Shown here: piece after piece, positions 36,265 through 45,858 of the stretch | How the letters are laid out: each line of letters begins with the position of its first letter | Numbering within the stretch: the first letter of the stretch is position 1 | Translations under genes and position numbers: made by a program | Notes under the pieces: generated by a model | The model's database searches: none | What the model was told of the DNA's origin: nothing | Seen by the model: the letters and a program-made list of their open reading frames with translations, nothing else | Assembly: GCA_050949645.1 (NCBI GenBank) | Contig: JBMNGC010000001.1 | Span: 3,181,446-3,245,445, forward strand | Direction of reading: 5' to 3' | Source: RUG369 sp050949645 | GTDB taxonomy: Bacteria; Planctomycetota; Planctomycetia; Pirellulales; Thermoguttaceae | Length of the DNA: 64,000 bases

Positions 36265-37224
36265 ATGACGTTGGAAATATTTAAAAAGAGCAGTCTCGCC
36301 GAACTTATCGGACGTGAAGGAACGCTTCGCCGCGCGTGCGAGCGCGCTGAGATGGCGGCGAACTCCGACGCCCCTGTCTTCCTCCTCGGCGAGCCTGGCG
36401 TCGGAAAGGAGACCTTGGCGCGCGCGATCGCCGACGCGACGCAGACGCGCTTCTTTTCGCTCCGCGCGTCGCTCATCTCGGAAGAACGCTGGAACGCGCT
36501 TCTCGACGGCCCCGACGTTTTTCAAGGGGCGACGCTCTACATTGCAGAGACGGAGTTTATTCCTAGAAAGCCGGGCCGGAAGCTCGCGACGGCGTTGCGC
36601 GAAGGGGCCCTTGAGCTTCGCGTTATTTTCGGTACGACGAAACCTTATCCCGAATTGAGCGCTGCGCCGAGCTTCGCTCCGGAGCTCCTCTCCTTCTTCG
36701 CCGCCTTTCCGATCGCGCTTCCGCCCCTTCGCGAGCGAGGGGACGAGACTTCGGAACTCGCCGAATTCTTCTTCATGGCCGCCGCCGAGCGCTTTGGCGT
36801 ATGGCGCGACCCGTTGACCCCCGACGAGCTTGAAAGTCTTAAGTCGGTCGAGTATCCCGAAAATCTCGATACGCTGCGTCGCCTCGTCGCGGAGATCGTT
36901 CGCCGCGATCTTTTTCCGAACGAACCCGACGAGTTCGCCGACTTTGCCGAAGTCGACCTTCTCGAGATTCCCCCTCCGCCCGAGCTTGCGCCGCCCCCTG
37001 ACGCCACGCGAACCTCCGACCATGACGCGTCGTCTCCCGATTCTCCGGAACGCTTCCCGACGCTCGACGAGACGTCGAAGGCGCACATCGAGCGCGCGCT
37101 CCGACTATCTCACGGCGTGGTCGAGGGCAAGAGCGGCGCCGCAACGCTCCTCGATATCAACCCGTATACGCTTCGAGCGAGAATGCGTAAGCTCGGAATC
37201 GACTGGACGCTTTTCCGTGACTAA
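36265..37224 (+). CDS. Degenerate NtrC-type AAA+ regulator with Fis-like DNA-binding end
   Basis: A 319-residue protein built like the central and C-terminal parts of a sigma54 activator. Walker A is intact (GEPGVGKE, 42-49), LPPLRERGDE (about 152-161) matches the conserved arginine block, and the C-terminus is a Fis-type helix-turn-helix (ATLLDINPYTLRARMRKLGI). The GAFTGA sigma54-contact loop is absent, and the Walker B position reads TLYIAETEF instead of the usual TLFLDEI. It has no receiver or sensor domain. It may bind DNA without activating sigma54, or act in another AAA+ role. Proline-rich linker at about 230-265. Confidence 0.75.
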   Translation: MTLEIFKKSSLAELIGREGTLRRACERAEMAANSDAPVFLLGEPGVGKETLARAIADATQTRFFSLRASLISEERWNALLDGPDVFQGATLYIAETEFIPRKPGRKLATALREGALELRVIFGTTKPYPELSAAPSFAPELLSFFAAFPIALPPLRERGDETSELAEFFFMAAAERFGVWRDPLTPDELESLKSVEYPENLDTLRRLVAEIVRRDLFPNEPDEFADFAEVDLLEIPPPPELAPPPDATRTSDHDASSPDSPERFPTLDETSKAHIERALRLSHGVVEGKSGAATLLDINPYTLRARMRKLGIDWTLFRD

Positions 37225-37314
37225 CGGAGACGCGAACGATTGACGAGCCGGCGGACTCCGTATAGAATTTTGGCGGAGAAGTTCGCGCTCAATTTAAAGT
37301 CGAAGGAGGAGCTT

Positions 37315-38337
37315 ATGACGTCGCGACGCCACTTTACGACCGGACTTGCCGCCGCGCTGGCTTGCCTTCCGTTCGGCCTCAGGGGCCGATTATTCGCCGA
37401 CGAGCAGGCTGAGACGGGTCGGCTTGCCCCGAAGATGGTGCGCGCTGGCGCCGACCCGTGGACGATCGAATATAAAGGTCGATATTACTCGAGCCAATCG
37501 AATAATCCCACGCGTTCGATCAGGCTTTGGGTCTCCGACGCTCCCGACGAGGCGGGCGAATTCAAGACGATTTGGACCGCGCCGAGGAGAGGGCCCTATT
37601 CCCGGGAGATCTGGGCGCCGGAGATTCATTTCGTCGACGGACGCTTTTTCGTCTATTTTGCCGCCGACGACGGCGAAAACAGGAACCACAGGACGTACGT
37701 CCTCGTTTCGGAGAATGACGATCCCTTTTCAAATTACACGCTGGAAGGGCCGATCTACACGGGAGACGATTTCGAGAATAAGACGGAGAACCGCTGGGCT
37801 ATCGACGCGACCCTCTTCGAACATAAGGACCAACGGTACCTGATCTGGTCGGGCTGGAAAGACGATCGTGATATCCAGTACCTGTATATTGCGCCGATGG
37901 AGCGCTTCCCCGTCCAGACGTCGGGCCCTCGCGTCTTGATCTGCGACAACGCGGACTACCTCTGGGAGCGCGTCGAAGAGCGCGAAGGGACGCGCGGATT
38001 GGCGGAAGGACCGGAGATTCTTCGGTCGCCGAACGGTCGCATTTTTTTGACGTATTCTTGCGGCGCGAGCTGGTTGCCCACATATAAGGTCGGAATCCTG
38101 GAACTTATTGGGGACGATCCTCTCGATCCAAAGAGCTGGAAGAAATATCCCGAGCCGTTCTTTCAGAGCGACGAGTTCCAATTCGGGGTCGGGCATGGCT
38201 CTTTCCCCGTCGATAAGGACGGCCAGACGCTTTTCCTTTACCATGCGAAACGCAGCCGCGAACCAGGCTGGCCTCGCGACGTCTTCGTCCGTTATCTCGA
38301 CTTCGACGCCGACGGATTTCCTGTCGTTCGTTATTAG
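37315..38337 (+). CDS. Tat-exported glycoside hydrolase family 43-like protein
   Basis: A 340-residue five-bladed beta-propeller enzyme, probably an arabinofuranosidase or xylosidase. The N-terminus MTSRRHFTTGLAAALACLPF is a twin-arginine signal. The three GH43 acids are visible: Asp47 in AGADPWTI (base), Asp164 in WAIDATLF (pKa modulator) and Glu231 in LAEGPEIL (acid). The start is the ATG at 37315, preceded by GGAGG; an in-frame extension of 25 residues would spoil the Tat signal. The gene stands between the NtrC-like gene and the Smr gene, all rightward. The exact substrate is not deducible. Confidence 0.85.
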   Translation: MTSRRHFTTGLAAALACLPFGLRGRLFADEQAETGRLAPKMVRAGADPWTIEYKGRYYSSQSNNPTRSIRLWVSDAPDEAGEFKTIWTAPRRGPYSREIWAPEIHFVDGRFFVYFAADDGENRNHRTYVLVSENDDPFSNYTLEGPIYTGDDFENKTENRWAIDATLFEHKDQRYLIWSGWKDDRDIQYLYIAPMERFPVQTSGPRVLICDNADYLWERVEEREGTRGLAEGPEILRSPNGRIFLTYSCGASWLPTYKVGILELIGDDPLDPKSWKKYPEPFFQSDEFQFGVGHGSFPVDKDGQTLFLYHAKRSREPGWPRDVFVRYLDFDADGFPVVRY

Positions 38338-38424
38338 CGACGCTTTGACGCCGCAGCGACGGTCGCGCGGCGCCGGCGATGGTTAAACTTGGATTTTAGG
38401 GTTGGAGGAACGACGGGGCGCGAA

Positions 38425-38685
38425 ATGAGTTCAAGATTTGAACCGGACGTTACGATTGATTTGCATGGACGCACTCCAGACGCGGCGATGGCGCTCGTGG
38501 AGCAGGCGGTGAATTCTGGTCGTTACGTCGGCAAGTCGGTCGAGATCGTGCACGGTTATGGACGCGGAGTTTTGCGCGAGCGCGTCCGAAAGTGGGGCGC
38601 GAATTCCTCGCGAGTCAAACGCGTTTTGAACGGCGAGGACGTCTTTCTTCCCGGCGGCGGCGGTGCGACGCTCTTTTTTCTTTGA
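38425..38685 (+). CDS. Smr-domain protein
   Basis: An 86-residue stand-alone Smr (MutS2 C-terminal type) domain. It has the TIDLHG start, the SVEIVHGYGRGVLRERV block and a C-terminal glycine loop GGGGATLFFL. Stand-alone Smr proteins are usually nucleases acting on RNA or DNA; the family HG(x)G motif (HGYGRG) is intact. The ATG at 38425 is chosen; a TTG further up at 38389 is possible, since the nearest GGAGG lies between them. Confidence 0.85.
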   Translation: MSSRFEPDVTIDLHGRTPDAAMALVEQAVNSGRYVGKSVEIVHGYGRGVLRERVRKWGANSSRVKRVLNGEDVFLPGGGGATLFFL

Positions 38686-38912
38686 CGTCGCGGTCGCGTC
38701 GTTGGACTCTTCAGCTCCGATTGTTGGGTTTCTAACGGTTGAATCCTGTTAAATTTGAAAAAAGGCGGAAAAAAGAACGCGCCTTATTGACGAGACGCGC
38801 CTCGCTCGATTATACTGGACTCGGGCGGTTGCGCGCTCTCGTCGTTGCGACGAGACGTCGAGCGCCTCGTGTGAACGTTCCGTAGATAATGAGTCCGTAA
38901 TCGAGCGAATCC

Positions 38913-39992
38913 ATGGCATCACGTTACAAGAGTCAAGCCGAGCGGCGTTCGAGCCGCAGGAGTATGAAGGCGTTCTGGACGTCGGCGCTTGCCGTCGTCG
39001 CGTCCGCTGCGGCGGTCTTTGGGGTCGCTGCGCCACTTTACGCCCAGAATGACGGCGCGGCGAAGATCCGCGTTGTTAAGCCTTTTATCGGCTATGAAGA
39101 GACCTACCAGTGGAGCGACGTTCCTGAGATCATCGCCGAGGGCGCGAGGTCGGAAGAGGGCGAAAGCGCGCTCGATTACGCGTGGGCGAGCGACCTCTTC
39201 TTCAATAAGCAAATCTGGCAGCTCCAGTTCGCTTACAAGAGTGTCCGTACGATCGACGTCAATTATCCGACGGCAGACGGCACGCTCCAGTCGCGGCGTA
39301 TCTGGTATATGGTCTATTCGGTGACGAACACGGGTCGCGAGCTCAAGCTTGTCCAGGATAGCAGCGTTCCTTCGAACGTTACGCGGACGATCGTCGACCA
39401 GGATCGCAATGAACAGACGTATGATCATCCGGCGAATAACCTTCCGGGCGTCTACAAGAGCGAGGAAGTTCTTTACGCCGCGGGCAACGAAGAGGGCGCG
39501 ATCGAGTTCGTTCCGCGCTTCGTCTTTGCGACCGCCTCGATTCAGGAACGTCTCGTCTATGAGCGCGGCGCCGACGATCTCTTCTACGGCCATACGCGCG
39601 GCAAGGAACAGGGGCTGTATTACGATTCCTTCGAGCCGATTGCGTTCGCGCGTATCGCTCAGGAAGAAGGGCGCAGAAACCAAACTTTTCTCGACTCGAC
39701 GCGTATCTCCAATCGCAAGATTCTTCCCGGCGACACGGTGTGGGGAATCGCGATCTGGACTGACGTCGATCCACGCATCGACAAATTCTCCGTCTATGTC
39801 AGCGGTCTTTCGAACGCGTTGCGCTGGGAAGTCGTCGACGAACCCGACGCGGAACAGGTTGGCGTTGGTCGCGACGTGATGCGCAAAATTTTGAAGATTA
39901 ATTTCTATAGTCCTGGCGACGAGGCTCACAGCGGCAAACGAATTTATAATAAATTGCCAGGGGAACTTGACTACGACTGGATCTGGCTGTAG
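38913..39992 (+). CDS. Secreted protein of unknown function
   Basis: A 359-residue protein with a 17-residue basic leader followed by a signal peptide (MKAFWTSALAVVASAAAVFG, cleavage expected near LYAQ). The mature part appears soluble and beta-rich, with many aromatic and acidic residues, ends ELDYDWIWL, and has no catalytic motif I recognise. Such secreted proteins without known domains are common in planctomycetes. The ATG at 38913 lacks a clear ribosome site; the ATG at 38964 has AGGAG only one base away, which is too close. It lies between the Smr gene and rpmA with no obvious link. Confidence 0.65.
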   Translation: MASRYKSQAERRSSRRSMKAFWTSALAVVASAAAVFGVAAPLYAQNDGAAKIRVVKPFIGYEETYQWSDVPEIIAEGARSEEGESALDYAWASDLFFNKQIWQLQFAYKSVRTIDVNYPTADGTLQSRRIWYMVYSVTNTGRELKLVQDSSVPSNVTRTIVDQDRNEQTYDHPANNLPGVYKSEEVLYAAGNEEGAIEFVPRFVFATASIQERLVYERGADDLFYGHTRGKEQGLYYDSFEPIAFARIAQEEGRRNQTFLDSTRISNRKILPGDTVWGIAIWTDVDPRIDKFSVYVSGLSNALRWEVVDEPDAEQVGVGRDVMRKILKINFYSPGDEAHSGKRIYNKLPGELDYDWIWL

Positions 39993-40233
39993 AATAGCCG
40001 AAATAGTTTGTCTCGGCGACGAACGCGACCGCAGTTGTCTGCACAGTGTCGCTTGATGCGAGACCCCGGCGTAGCGTAGGCTTTTACGTTTCCGAGCGGG
40101 TCTTGTGCGCGGCGACTGTCGGCGTTTCGTCCCGGATTCAGACGGAAGGAACCGGACGCGCGCCGTCGAATCCAGAACGTCGCCTGTGGCGTGAAAACAG
40201 CGTACGATATATATATAGCGTGAAGGTGGTATA

Positions 40234-40491
40234 ATGGCTCACAAGAAAGGTCAGGGTTCCAGTCGCAACGGTCGCGATTCTAATGGTCAGCGGCGCGGCG
40301 TTAAAGTCTACGGCGGTCAGACGGTTCATCCCGGCTGCATCATTATTCGTCAGTGCGGAACCCGCTGGCGACCAGGCCGTGGCGTCGGGCTCGGAAAAGA
40401 TTACACCATTTATTCCCTTGTCGACGGCGTCGTGATGTTTGATCAGGGCGGTCGTCGCGTGAATGTTGTCGAAGCTGGAGCGAAAGCTTAA
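40234..40491 (+). CDS. rpmA: Large-subunit ribosomal protein bL27
   Basis: An 85-residue protein starting MAHKKGQGSSRNGRDSNGQR, the conserved bL27 N-terminus that reaches the peptidyl transferase centre. It continues with VKVYGGQTVHPGCIIIRQCG and GVGLGKDYTIYSLVDG, all typical. The N-terminus starts directly with MAHKKG, so no cleaved extension is predicted. The usual partner rplU (bL21) is not directly upstream. obg follows at 40680, the common rpmA-obg order, but with a terminator-like hairpin between them. Confidence 0.97.
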   Translation: MAHKKGQGSSRNGRDSNGQRRGVKVYGGQTVHPGCIIIRQCGTRWRPGRGVGLGKDYTIYSLVDGVVMFDQGGRRVNVVEAGAKA

Positions 40492-40537
40492 CCGACAGGG
40501 AAGATTTTCCCGATTTCCGGCGAAGTTGTTATAACGA

Positions 40538-40574
40538 GGGGGAAGCGGTTCCAACGCCGGTTCCCCCCTTTTTG
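40538..40574 (+). terminator. Terminator or attenuator between rpmA and obg
   Basis: GGGGGAA and CGG on the left (40538-40548) pair with CCG and TTCCCCC on the right (40557-40567) with single-base bulges, followed by a T-rich run. It may let only part of the transcription continue into obg. Confidence 0.7.
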
Positions 40575-40679
40575 TTTAAAATTTTGTCACGTTGCGCATA
40601 TCGCTGCGCAAATGATCGGCGCGCCTTTTCATGGCGGCGTTTTCTCCGATCTCCTATCTGGACCAGGAACGATATATAT

Positions 40680-41678
40680 ATGTTTGTCGATGAAGTGAGA
40701 ATCGAAGTTGCAGGCGGCAAAGGCGGCGACGGGTGCGTCAGCTTTCGCCGCGAGAAGTACGTGCCGCGCGGCGGTCCGGACGGCGGCGACGGCGGTCGCG
40801 GCGGCGACGTCGTGCTGCGCGCAAATCGCAACGTCTCGAATCTGCTCCATTTGGCGAATAAGCGCACATGGCAGGCGCAAAATGGGGTCCAGGGCGGTTC
40901 GGCGCAGTGTCAGGGCGCTAGCGGCAAAGATCTCGTGATCGACGTCCCGGTCGGAACGCTCGTCTTCGATCGCCGGTACGAACTCCTTCTTAAGGACCTC
41001 GATAAGGATTCGCTTGAATTCATCGTCGCGCGCGGCGGTAACGGGGGCAAGGGTAACGTTCGTTTCAAGTCGTCGACGCTTCGAGCGCCGACGATCTCGA
41101 CCCCCGGCGAGCCGGGCGAGTCTCGCGATATCCGGCTCGAACTGCGGATGATCGCCGACGTCGGACTCGTCGGCCTTCCGAACGCGGGTAAGAGCGCGCT
41201 CTTGAGCCGTCTCACGAAGGCGCGACCCAAGGTTGCGTCCTACCCCTTTACGACGATGACCCCGGCGCTAGGCTTTGCCCAGATAGACCGGACGCGCGGC
41301 TTCGTTATCGCGGATATTCCGGGTCTTATTGAAGGCGCGAGCGAAGGCGTGGGACTCGGTCATGAGTTCCTGCGCCACATCCAGCGCGCCGGAGTTCTGC
41401 TTCACCTCGTGGAGCCCGCCCCGCCGGACGGAAGCGACCCCCTCGATAATTACCGAACGATTCGCCACGAGCTTGAGCAGTATGACGCCGAGCTCGGGCG
41501 GCGGCTTGAAATCGTCGCCGTCACGAAGGACGATCTTCCAGAAGGGGTCGTCGTTCAGAAGAGGTTCAAGGACGAGCTTGGAATCGACGCGTTCCGTATC
41601 TCCGCCGTGACCGGCTATGGTCTCAAGGCGCTCGTTGAGAAGATCGCTTCGATTCTTAAGCCTGAAGAACGGTGGTGA
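40680..41678 (+). CDS. obg: GTPase Obg
   Basis: A 332-residue ribosome-associated GTPase involved in 50S assembly and stress control. The glycine-rich Obg domain is clear (VAGGKGGDGCVSFRREKYVP, then GGPDGGDGGRGGDV). The G domain has GLPNAGKSALL (P-loop), the switch region YPFTTMTP, and DIPGLIEGAS (G3). The G4 element reads VTKDD where the family usually has NKxD. There is no C-terminal OCT domain, common outside Firmicutes. The ATG at 40680, with AGGA upstream, starts the conserved MFVDEVRI; longer frames upstream are ignored. Confidence 0.95.
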   Translation: MFVDEVRIEVAGGKGGDGCVSFRREKYVPRGGPDGGDGGRGGDVVLRANRNVSNLLHLANKRTWQAQNGVQGGSAQCQGASGKDLVIDVPVGTLVFDRRYELLLKDLDKDSLEFIVARGGNGGKGNVRFKSSTLRAPTISTPGEPGESRDIRLELRMIADVGLVGLPNAGKSALLSRLTKARPKVASYPFTTMTPALGFAQIDRTRGFVIADIPGLIEGASEGVGLGHEFLRHIQRAGVLLHLVEPAPPDGSDPLDNYRTIRHELEQYDAELGRRLEIVAVTKDDLPEGVVVQKRFKDELGIDAFRISAVTGYGLKALVEKIASILKPEERW

Positions 41679-41890
41679 TCTCGCGGTCGTCGTTCGTCGG
41701 CGCGACGCTATGAGCGTCCGCCAGTAGAAAAGGGTTCTAAACGGCGCCTTAGATTGTTGCTAGCGCGTGAAAAAACGTTATAATCGCCGTACCCTTTGAT
41801 TAGAAATTCCCGATTCGTGCTCATGCGTCGGCGCGCGACTGTCGCGCCTCTCAGCAACGCGACGCGGTCGAAGCTTTTAAGGAAAGCGTA

Positions 41891-42793
41891 ATGTCTCTGT
41901 TGACGATAGGTTCTGCCGCGTACGATTCGCTTGACACCCCCTTTGGCAAGCGCGATCGCGCGCTTGGAGGATCAGGCGTCTACGCGTCCTTCGCCGCGAG
42001 TTTCTTTACGCCGTCTCGTCTCGTCGCGATCGTTGGGGAGGATTGGAAGCCGGAGTATACCGAATTACTGAGCGGCCACAACGTCGACGTCGAAGGACTT
42101 GAGATTCGATCAGGCGGCAAGACGATGTTCTGGTCCGGTCGCTATGAAGAGGACGTGAACGTTCGCGAGACGCTCGTCTTCGAGCCTAACGTTATGGCCG
42201 ATTATAAGCCGCTCGTACCCGAGTCCTACAAGGATTCCCCATACGTTTTTCTCGGCAACGGCGCACCCGACGCGGGCCTTGCGCTCCTCGACGCGATCGC
42301 GACCCCGAAACTTGTCGTCGCCGACACGATGGATTTCTATATCCACAACACGCGCTCCGACCTTGATCGACTTATCGCGCGCATCAACGGTCTCATCCTT
42401 AATGACAGCGAGGCGGCGCTTCTTACTGGCGTGACGCGTCCTTACGCCGCCGCGCGTGAAATTCTTAAAATGGGGCCTGAATTCGTCGTCGTTAAACGCG
42501 GCGAATATGGCGCGTTCTGGATGAGCGAGCATGAACTGTATCTTGTTCCGGCTTATCCGACCGACGCGTTGATCGACCCAACCGGCGCGGGCGACGTCTT
42601 TGCAGGAGCGCTGATGGGCTGCCTGTCCGAGTCCGGCGAGCTCACGTCTCGCAATATTAAAAACGCGCTCCTTTACGCAACGGTTGTCGCCAGTCTCAAT
42701 ATTGAAGGGTTCTCCCTCGAACGATTTAAAGACGTTCGCAGGGAAGATATCGAAGAACGCGTCGCTGCATTCCGCGCTGCGCTTGTGTACTGA
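41891..42793 (+). CDS. PfkB-family carbohydrate or nucleoside kinase
   Basis: A 300-residue ribokinase-like enzyme. An N-terminal GGSGVYASFAAS block forms part of the substrate pocket. The C-terminal signature DPTGAGDVFAGALMG carries the catalytic Asp and the anion hole for phosphate transfer from ATP. The DTMDFYIHNTR stretch and ILNDSEAALLTG are also typical of the family. The substrate is unknown: the protein resembles the subgroup annotated simply as sugar kinase in planctomycetes. A good AAGGAAAG ribosome site precedes the ATG. Stands alone, 212 bases after obg. Confidence 0.85.
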   Translation: MSLLTIGSAAYDSLDTPFGKRDRALGGSGVYASFAASFFTPSRLVAIVGEDWKPEYTELLSGHNVDVEGLEIRSGGKTMFWSGRYEEDVNVRETLVFEPNVMADYKPLVPESYKDSPYVFLGNGAPDAGLALLDAIATPKLVVADTMDFYIHNTRSDLDRLIARINGLILNDSEAALLTGVTRPYAAAREILKMGPEFVVVKRGEYGAFWMSEHELYLVPAYPTDALIDPTGAGDVFAGALMGCLSESGELTSRNIKNALLYATVVASLNIEGFSLERFKDVRREDIEERVAAFRAALVY

Positions 42794-43013
42794 CACGCGC
42801 GGCGCTCCGCGGTCGCGCGACGATGCGCGATTCCGCTTTACAAGACAATTAAGACAATTCGATCCCTGCCATTTTCCCGCGCACGGACGAAGATTGCTTC
42901 TCCTTGCGCTCCGGGGATCCCAACGCGAGCGAGTGATTTCAGGCCCAACGACCTGTTGACGTCGTTGCAGCGCGTCTGTCCTCTCGCGTTCCACAACTGT
43001 AAGGAATACCAAC

Positions 43014-45806
43014 TTGGGTAAGAAAAACGATTCTGGCGCGTCTTCTCGTGATGCGCGCCGCCGTTCTGATTTTCGCAACGCGAAAGAGAATTTCAAATGG
43101 GACGTCGTCGACGATAAAGTTCAAGAAGACCTTATTGAGCCCGTCCCGCCACCTAAAAGAAGGAACCGTTCACGACGAAACAACCGTCTTGCCAACACCC
43201 TTTACGCTTCTGATCCTTACAATTCTCCGAGTGCGATCAAGAAGCCCGCTCCGAAGCAAGCGGCGGATTACGCCGACTTCGTCGCCGAGGTCGAGGAAGA
43301 TGAAAACGATCCATTTGCGATTCCGAGCTACGGCGCAACGAAGCTAACCGACGACGATGAAGAGTTCATCGAACAACTTGCCGCCGAACCGGAGCCCGAC
43401 CGGCGCGATTCGCGTTCCGGCGCGTCTGATAAAAAGTCCGACTCTAAGAATAAGAAGGGTTCCGAGAAGTCCGACTCCAAGAATAAGAAGAGTTCTGAGA
43501 AGTCTGACGCCAAGAGCAAGAAGAGTTCCGAGAAGTCCGACTCTAAGAACAAGAAGAGTCCCGTGAAGTCGGACGCCAAGGACAAGAAGGGCGCCGAGAA
43601 GTCCGACTCCAAGGACAAGAAGAGCTCCGTGAAGTCTGACGCCAAGGATAAGAAGGGCGCTGAGAAGTCCGACTCCAAAGACAAGAAGGCTCCCGTGAAG
43701 TCTGACGCCAAGGATAAGAAGGGCGCCGAGAAATCTGACTCTAAGGACAAGAAGGCTCCCGTGAAGTCTGACGCCAAGGATAAGAAGGGCGCCGAGAAAT
43801 CTGACTCTAAGGACAAGAAGGCTCCCGTGAAGTCTGACGCCAAGGATAAGAAGGCTTCTGAAAAGACTGATACGAAGAGCAAGAAGGCTGCCGACCAGAC
43901 CAAATCGCCGGCCCAATCGAGGAAGCGTTCCTTCCTTGCAAAAATCAAAGAGGCCGTTGCCTACGGGTCGTCCGACAGCGATCAGGGGCCCGAAGAAATA
44001 GCGGAGTCCGACGAGGCGTCGGCGCTCCCGGCGGAACGTCTCGACCAGCTGACGCGTTCTGCGCAGAGGATCCTCGACGCCTCTGGCGCGCAAACGAAAA
44101 TTTCCCTTGAAAATGAGGGTCAATCTCAGATCGAGATTCTCGCGAACGTCGTCGACGTCCTCCTTAGCGCCAACCTTGCGCTCCTGAAAAAGACGAAAGA
44201 CCTCGAAGCCGAGGCGACCTCGATAAAACGAGCCGAGAAAAACCGTTCCCAGCATGACGACCGCTCTGAACGTGACTCGCGTCCAGATTTTCCCAAGACG
44301 GTCGATGAAATCGACGATTACGACCCGTTCGCCTATTGGGACAGCATTCAAGACGACGACGAGTTCGAAGAGCCCGTCGTGAAAAAGGCTGCCGCCAGCG
44401 AGCCCCAAAAAAAATCAAAGCAAAACGGTAGTCTGACAACAGAGACCCCCTCTCTTGAAAAGTCAAAGCGCGGTTCGCAGTCTCAGCGCGATTTCGATGA
44501 CTTTGACGACGACGATGATTTCGACGATTTCGACGACTACGATGATTTCGACGACTACGTCTCCTCCGCCGAGACGCCGCGCAAGTTTGGCGATCTGAAC
44601 CTTAAGGGGCCGACCCTCAGAGCGCTGCAAGCGATGGGTTACTCTGCGCCGACGCCTATCCAGGCCGGCGCGATCCCCATGATCCAGAAGGGCGTCGACG
44701 TGATGGGGCAGGCGCGTACCGGCACGGGCAAGACGGCGGCGTTCATGATCCCGATCGTCGAGGGGGCCGCCGACTGCGAACCAGGGCGGGATCCCCTCGC
44801 GCTAGTCGTGCTCCCGACTCGCGAATTGGCGGTTCAGGTGCGCGACGAAGCGCAACGAATCGCGCGATATTACGATTTGAGCGTCACGGCGTGTTACGGG
44901 GGCAAACCTCTCGCGTCGCAGGTTGAAAAGCTTCGACAGGGCGTCGATATCCTTGTCGGTACGCCGGGTCGCATTATCGACCTTGCCAATCGCGGCGCGT
45001 TACGACTTTCGTCCGCTCGATGGGTCGTGCTCGACGAAGCGGACCGAATGCTTGATATCGGGTTCCGTCCCGACGTTGAGAAAATTCTGAGCTTGACCCC
45101 TCGCGACCGACAGACGCTCCTCTTCAGCGCGACGTTGCCGCCTGACGTCGTGAGCCTTGCGAAGTCCTACATGCACGACCCGAAGCAGTTCGATTTCAGT
45201 CAGGACGTCGTGGCCTCCGATACGATCGAGCAGTATTACCTGACGGTCGACAAGAGTCGCAAGTTGGAGGCGCTGGTTCGACTCTTGAAGGACCAGAAAC
45301 CTCACCAGACGATCGTCTTCTGCCGCACCAAGCGCAGCGTCGACTCTGTCGCCGCGCGTCTCCCGCGTCGTCTGCCTGGTAATACGCCGCTCACCGTCGA
45401 GGCGATTCACGGCGACTATCCGCAGACGCGTCGCGATCGCATTATGCGCGATTTCCGCGCCGAAAAAACGAAGGTTCTCATCGCGACCGACGTCGTTGGG
45501 CGCGGTATCGACGTCTCGACTGTTTCGCACATCGTGAATTACGACGTCCCGCAATCTTGCGACGACTACGTCCACCGTGTTGGACGCGCCGGACGAATGG
45601 GACGCGAAGGCGTCGCGTTCACCTTTGTAACGGCCGAGGAGGGCGCGGAGCTCACGCGAATTGAGATGCGCATTAACCGACTCCTCGAACGTTACGAGAT
45701 ACCGGGTTTCAAGGCGTTGATGCGTCCGCGTGAGCGCGCCGAGAAGGCTCCGGAGCCCAAACAGGTCTTCGGACGACCCGTCCGAAGGCTTCGCCGCGCT
45801 CTGTAA
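43014..45806 (+). CDS. DEAD-box RNA helicase with repetitive Lys-rich N-terminal extension
   Basis: A 930-residue protein. The helicase core (about 525-905) shows the Q motif (TPIQAG, ~546), ARTGTGKTAAF, PTRELAVQ, VGTPGRI, VLDEADRML, SAT, IVFCRTKRSV, ATDVVGRGIDV and YVHRVGRAGRMGR, all intact for ATP-dependent RNA unwinding. The first 520 residues are unusual. They hold a basic region, about 160 residues of Ser/Asp/Lys repeats (bases 43426-43900, best copies with a 66-bp period), a helical part near 340-400 and a Phe/Asp-rich acidic stretch near 488-520. Initiation is at a TTG after TAAGGAA. The extension probably tethers RNA or other helicases; this is inference. The closest common type is RhlE/CsdA-like. 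Confidence 0.9.
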   Translation: MGKKNDSGASSRDARRRSDFRNAKENFKWDVVDDKVQEDLIEPVPPPKRRNRSRRNNRLANTLYASDPYNSPSAIKKPAPKQAADYADFVAEVEEDENDPFAIPSYGATKLTDDDEEFIEQLAAEPEPDRRDSRSGASDKKSDSKNKKGSEKSDSKNKKSSEKSDAKSKKSSEKSDSKNKKSPVKSDAKDKKGAEKSDSKDKKSSVKSDAKDKKGAEKSDSKDKKAPVKSDAKDKKGAEKSDSKDKKAPVKSDAKDKKGAEKSDSKDKKAPVKSDAKDKKASEKTDTKSKKAADQTKSPAQSRKRSFLAKIKEAVAYGSSDSDQGPEEIAESDEASALPAERLDQLTRSAQRILDASGAQTKISLENEGQSQIEILANVVDVLLSANLALLKKTKDLEAEATSIKRAEKNRSQHDDRSERDSRPDFPKTVDEIDDYDPFAYWDSIQDDDEFEEPVVKKAAASEPQKKSKQNGSLTTETPSLEKSKRGSQSQRDFDDFDDDDDFDDFDDYDDFDDYVSSAETPRKFGDLNLKGPTLRALQAMGYSAPTPIQAGAIPMIQKGVDVMGQARTGTGKTAAFMIPIVEGAADCEPGRDPLALVVLPTRELAVQVRDEAQRIARYYDLSVTACYGGKPLASQVEKLRQGVDILVGTPGRIIDLANRGALRLSSARWVVLDEADRMLDIGFRPDVEKILSLTPRDRQTLLFSATLPPDVVSLAKSYMHDPKQFDFSQDVVASDTIEQYYLTVDKSRKLEALVRLLKDQKPHQTIVFCRTKRSVDSVAARLPRRLPGNTPLTVEAIHGDYPQTRRDRIMRDFRAEKTKVLIATDVVGRGIDVSTVSHIVNYDVPQSCDDYVHRVGRAGRMGREGVAFTFVTAEEGAELTRIEMRINRLLERYEIPGFKALMRPRERAEKAPEPKQVFGRPVRRLRRAL
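43426..43900. repeat. Coding tandem repeats (Ser/Asp/Lys units) in the helicase gene
   Basis: In-frame 33- and 66-bp repeats. The last three 66-bp copies begin at about 43680, 43746 and 43812 and are nearly identical. Earlier copies are more diverged, suggesting recent expansion at the 3' side. Confidence 0.92.
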
Positions 45807-45858
45807 TCGTTGCGACGAATGGCGTTCACTGCAAATATGCTTCGGCAAAGGTTGAAAA

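Noticed and set aside
43426..43900. Repeat array in the helicase gene, CRISPR-like at first sight
   Set aside because: Same reason: uniform coding period and no spacers.
43344..44408. A 354-codon hydrophobic frame on the minus strand
   Set aside because: It mirrors the Lys-rich repeats of the helicase gene; Leu-rich repeats are the complement of the Lys/Asp codons.
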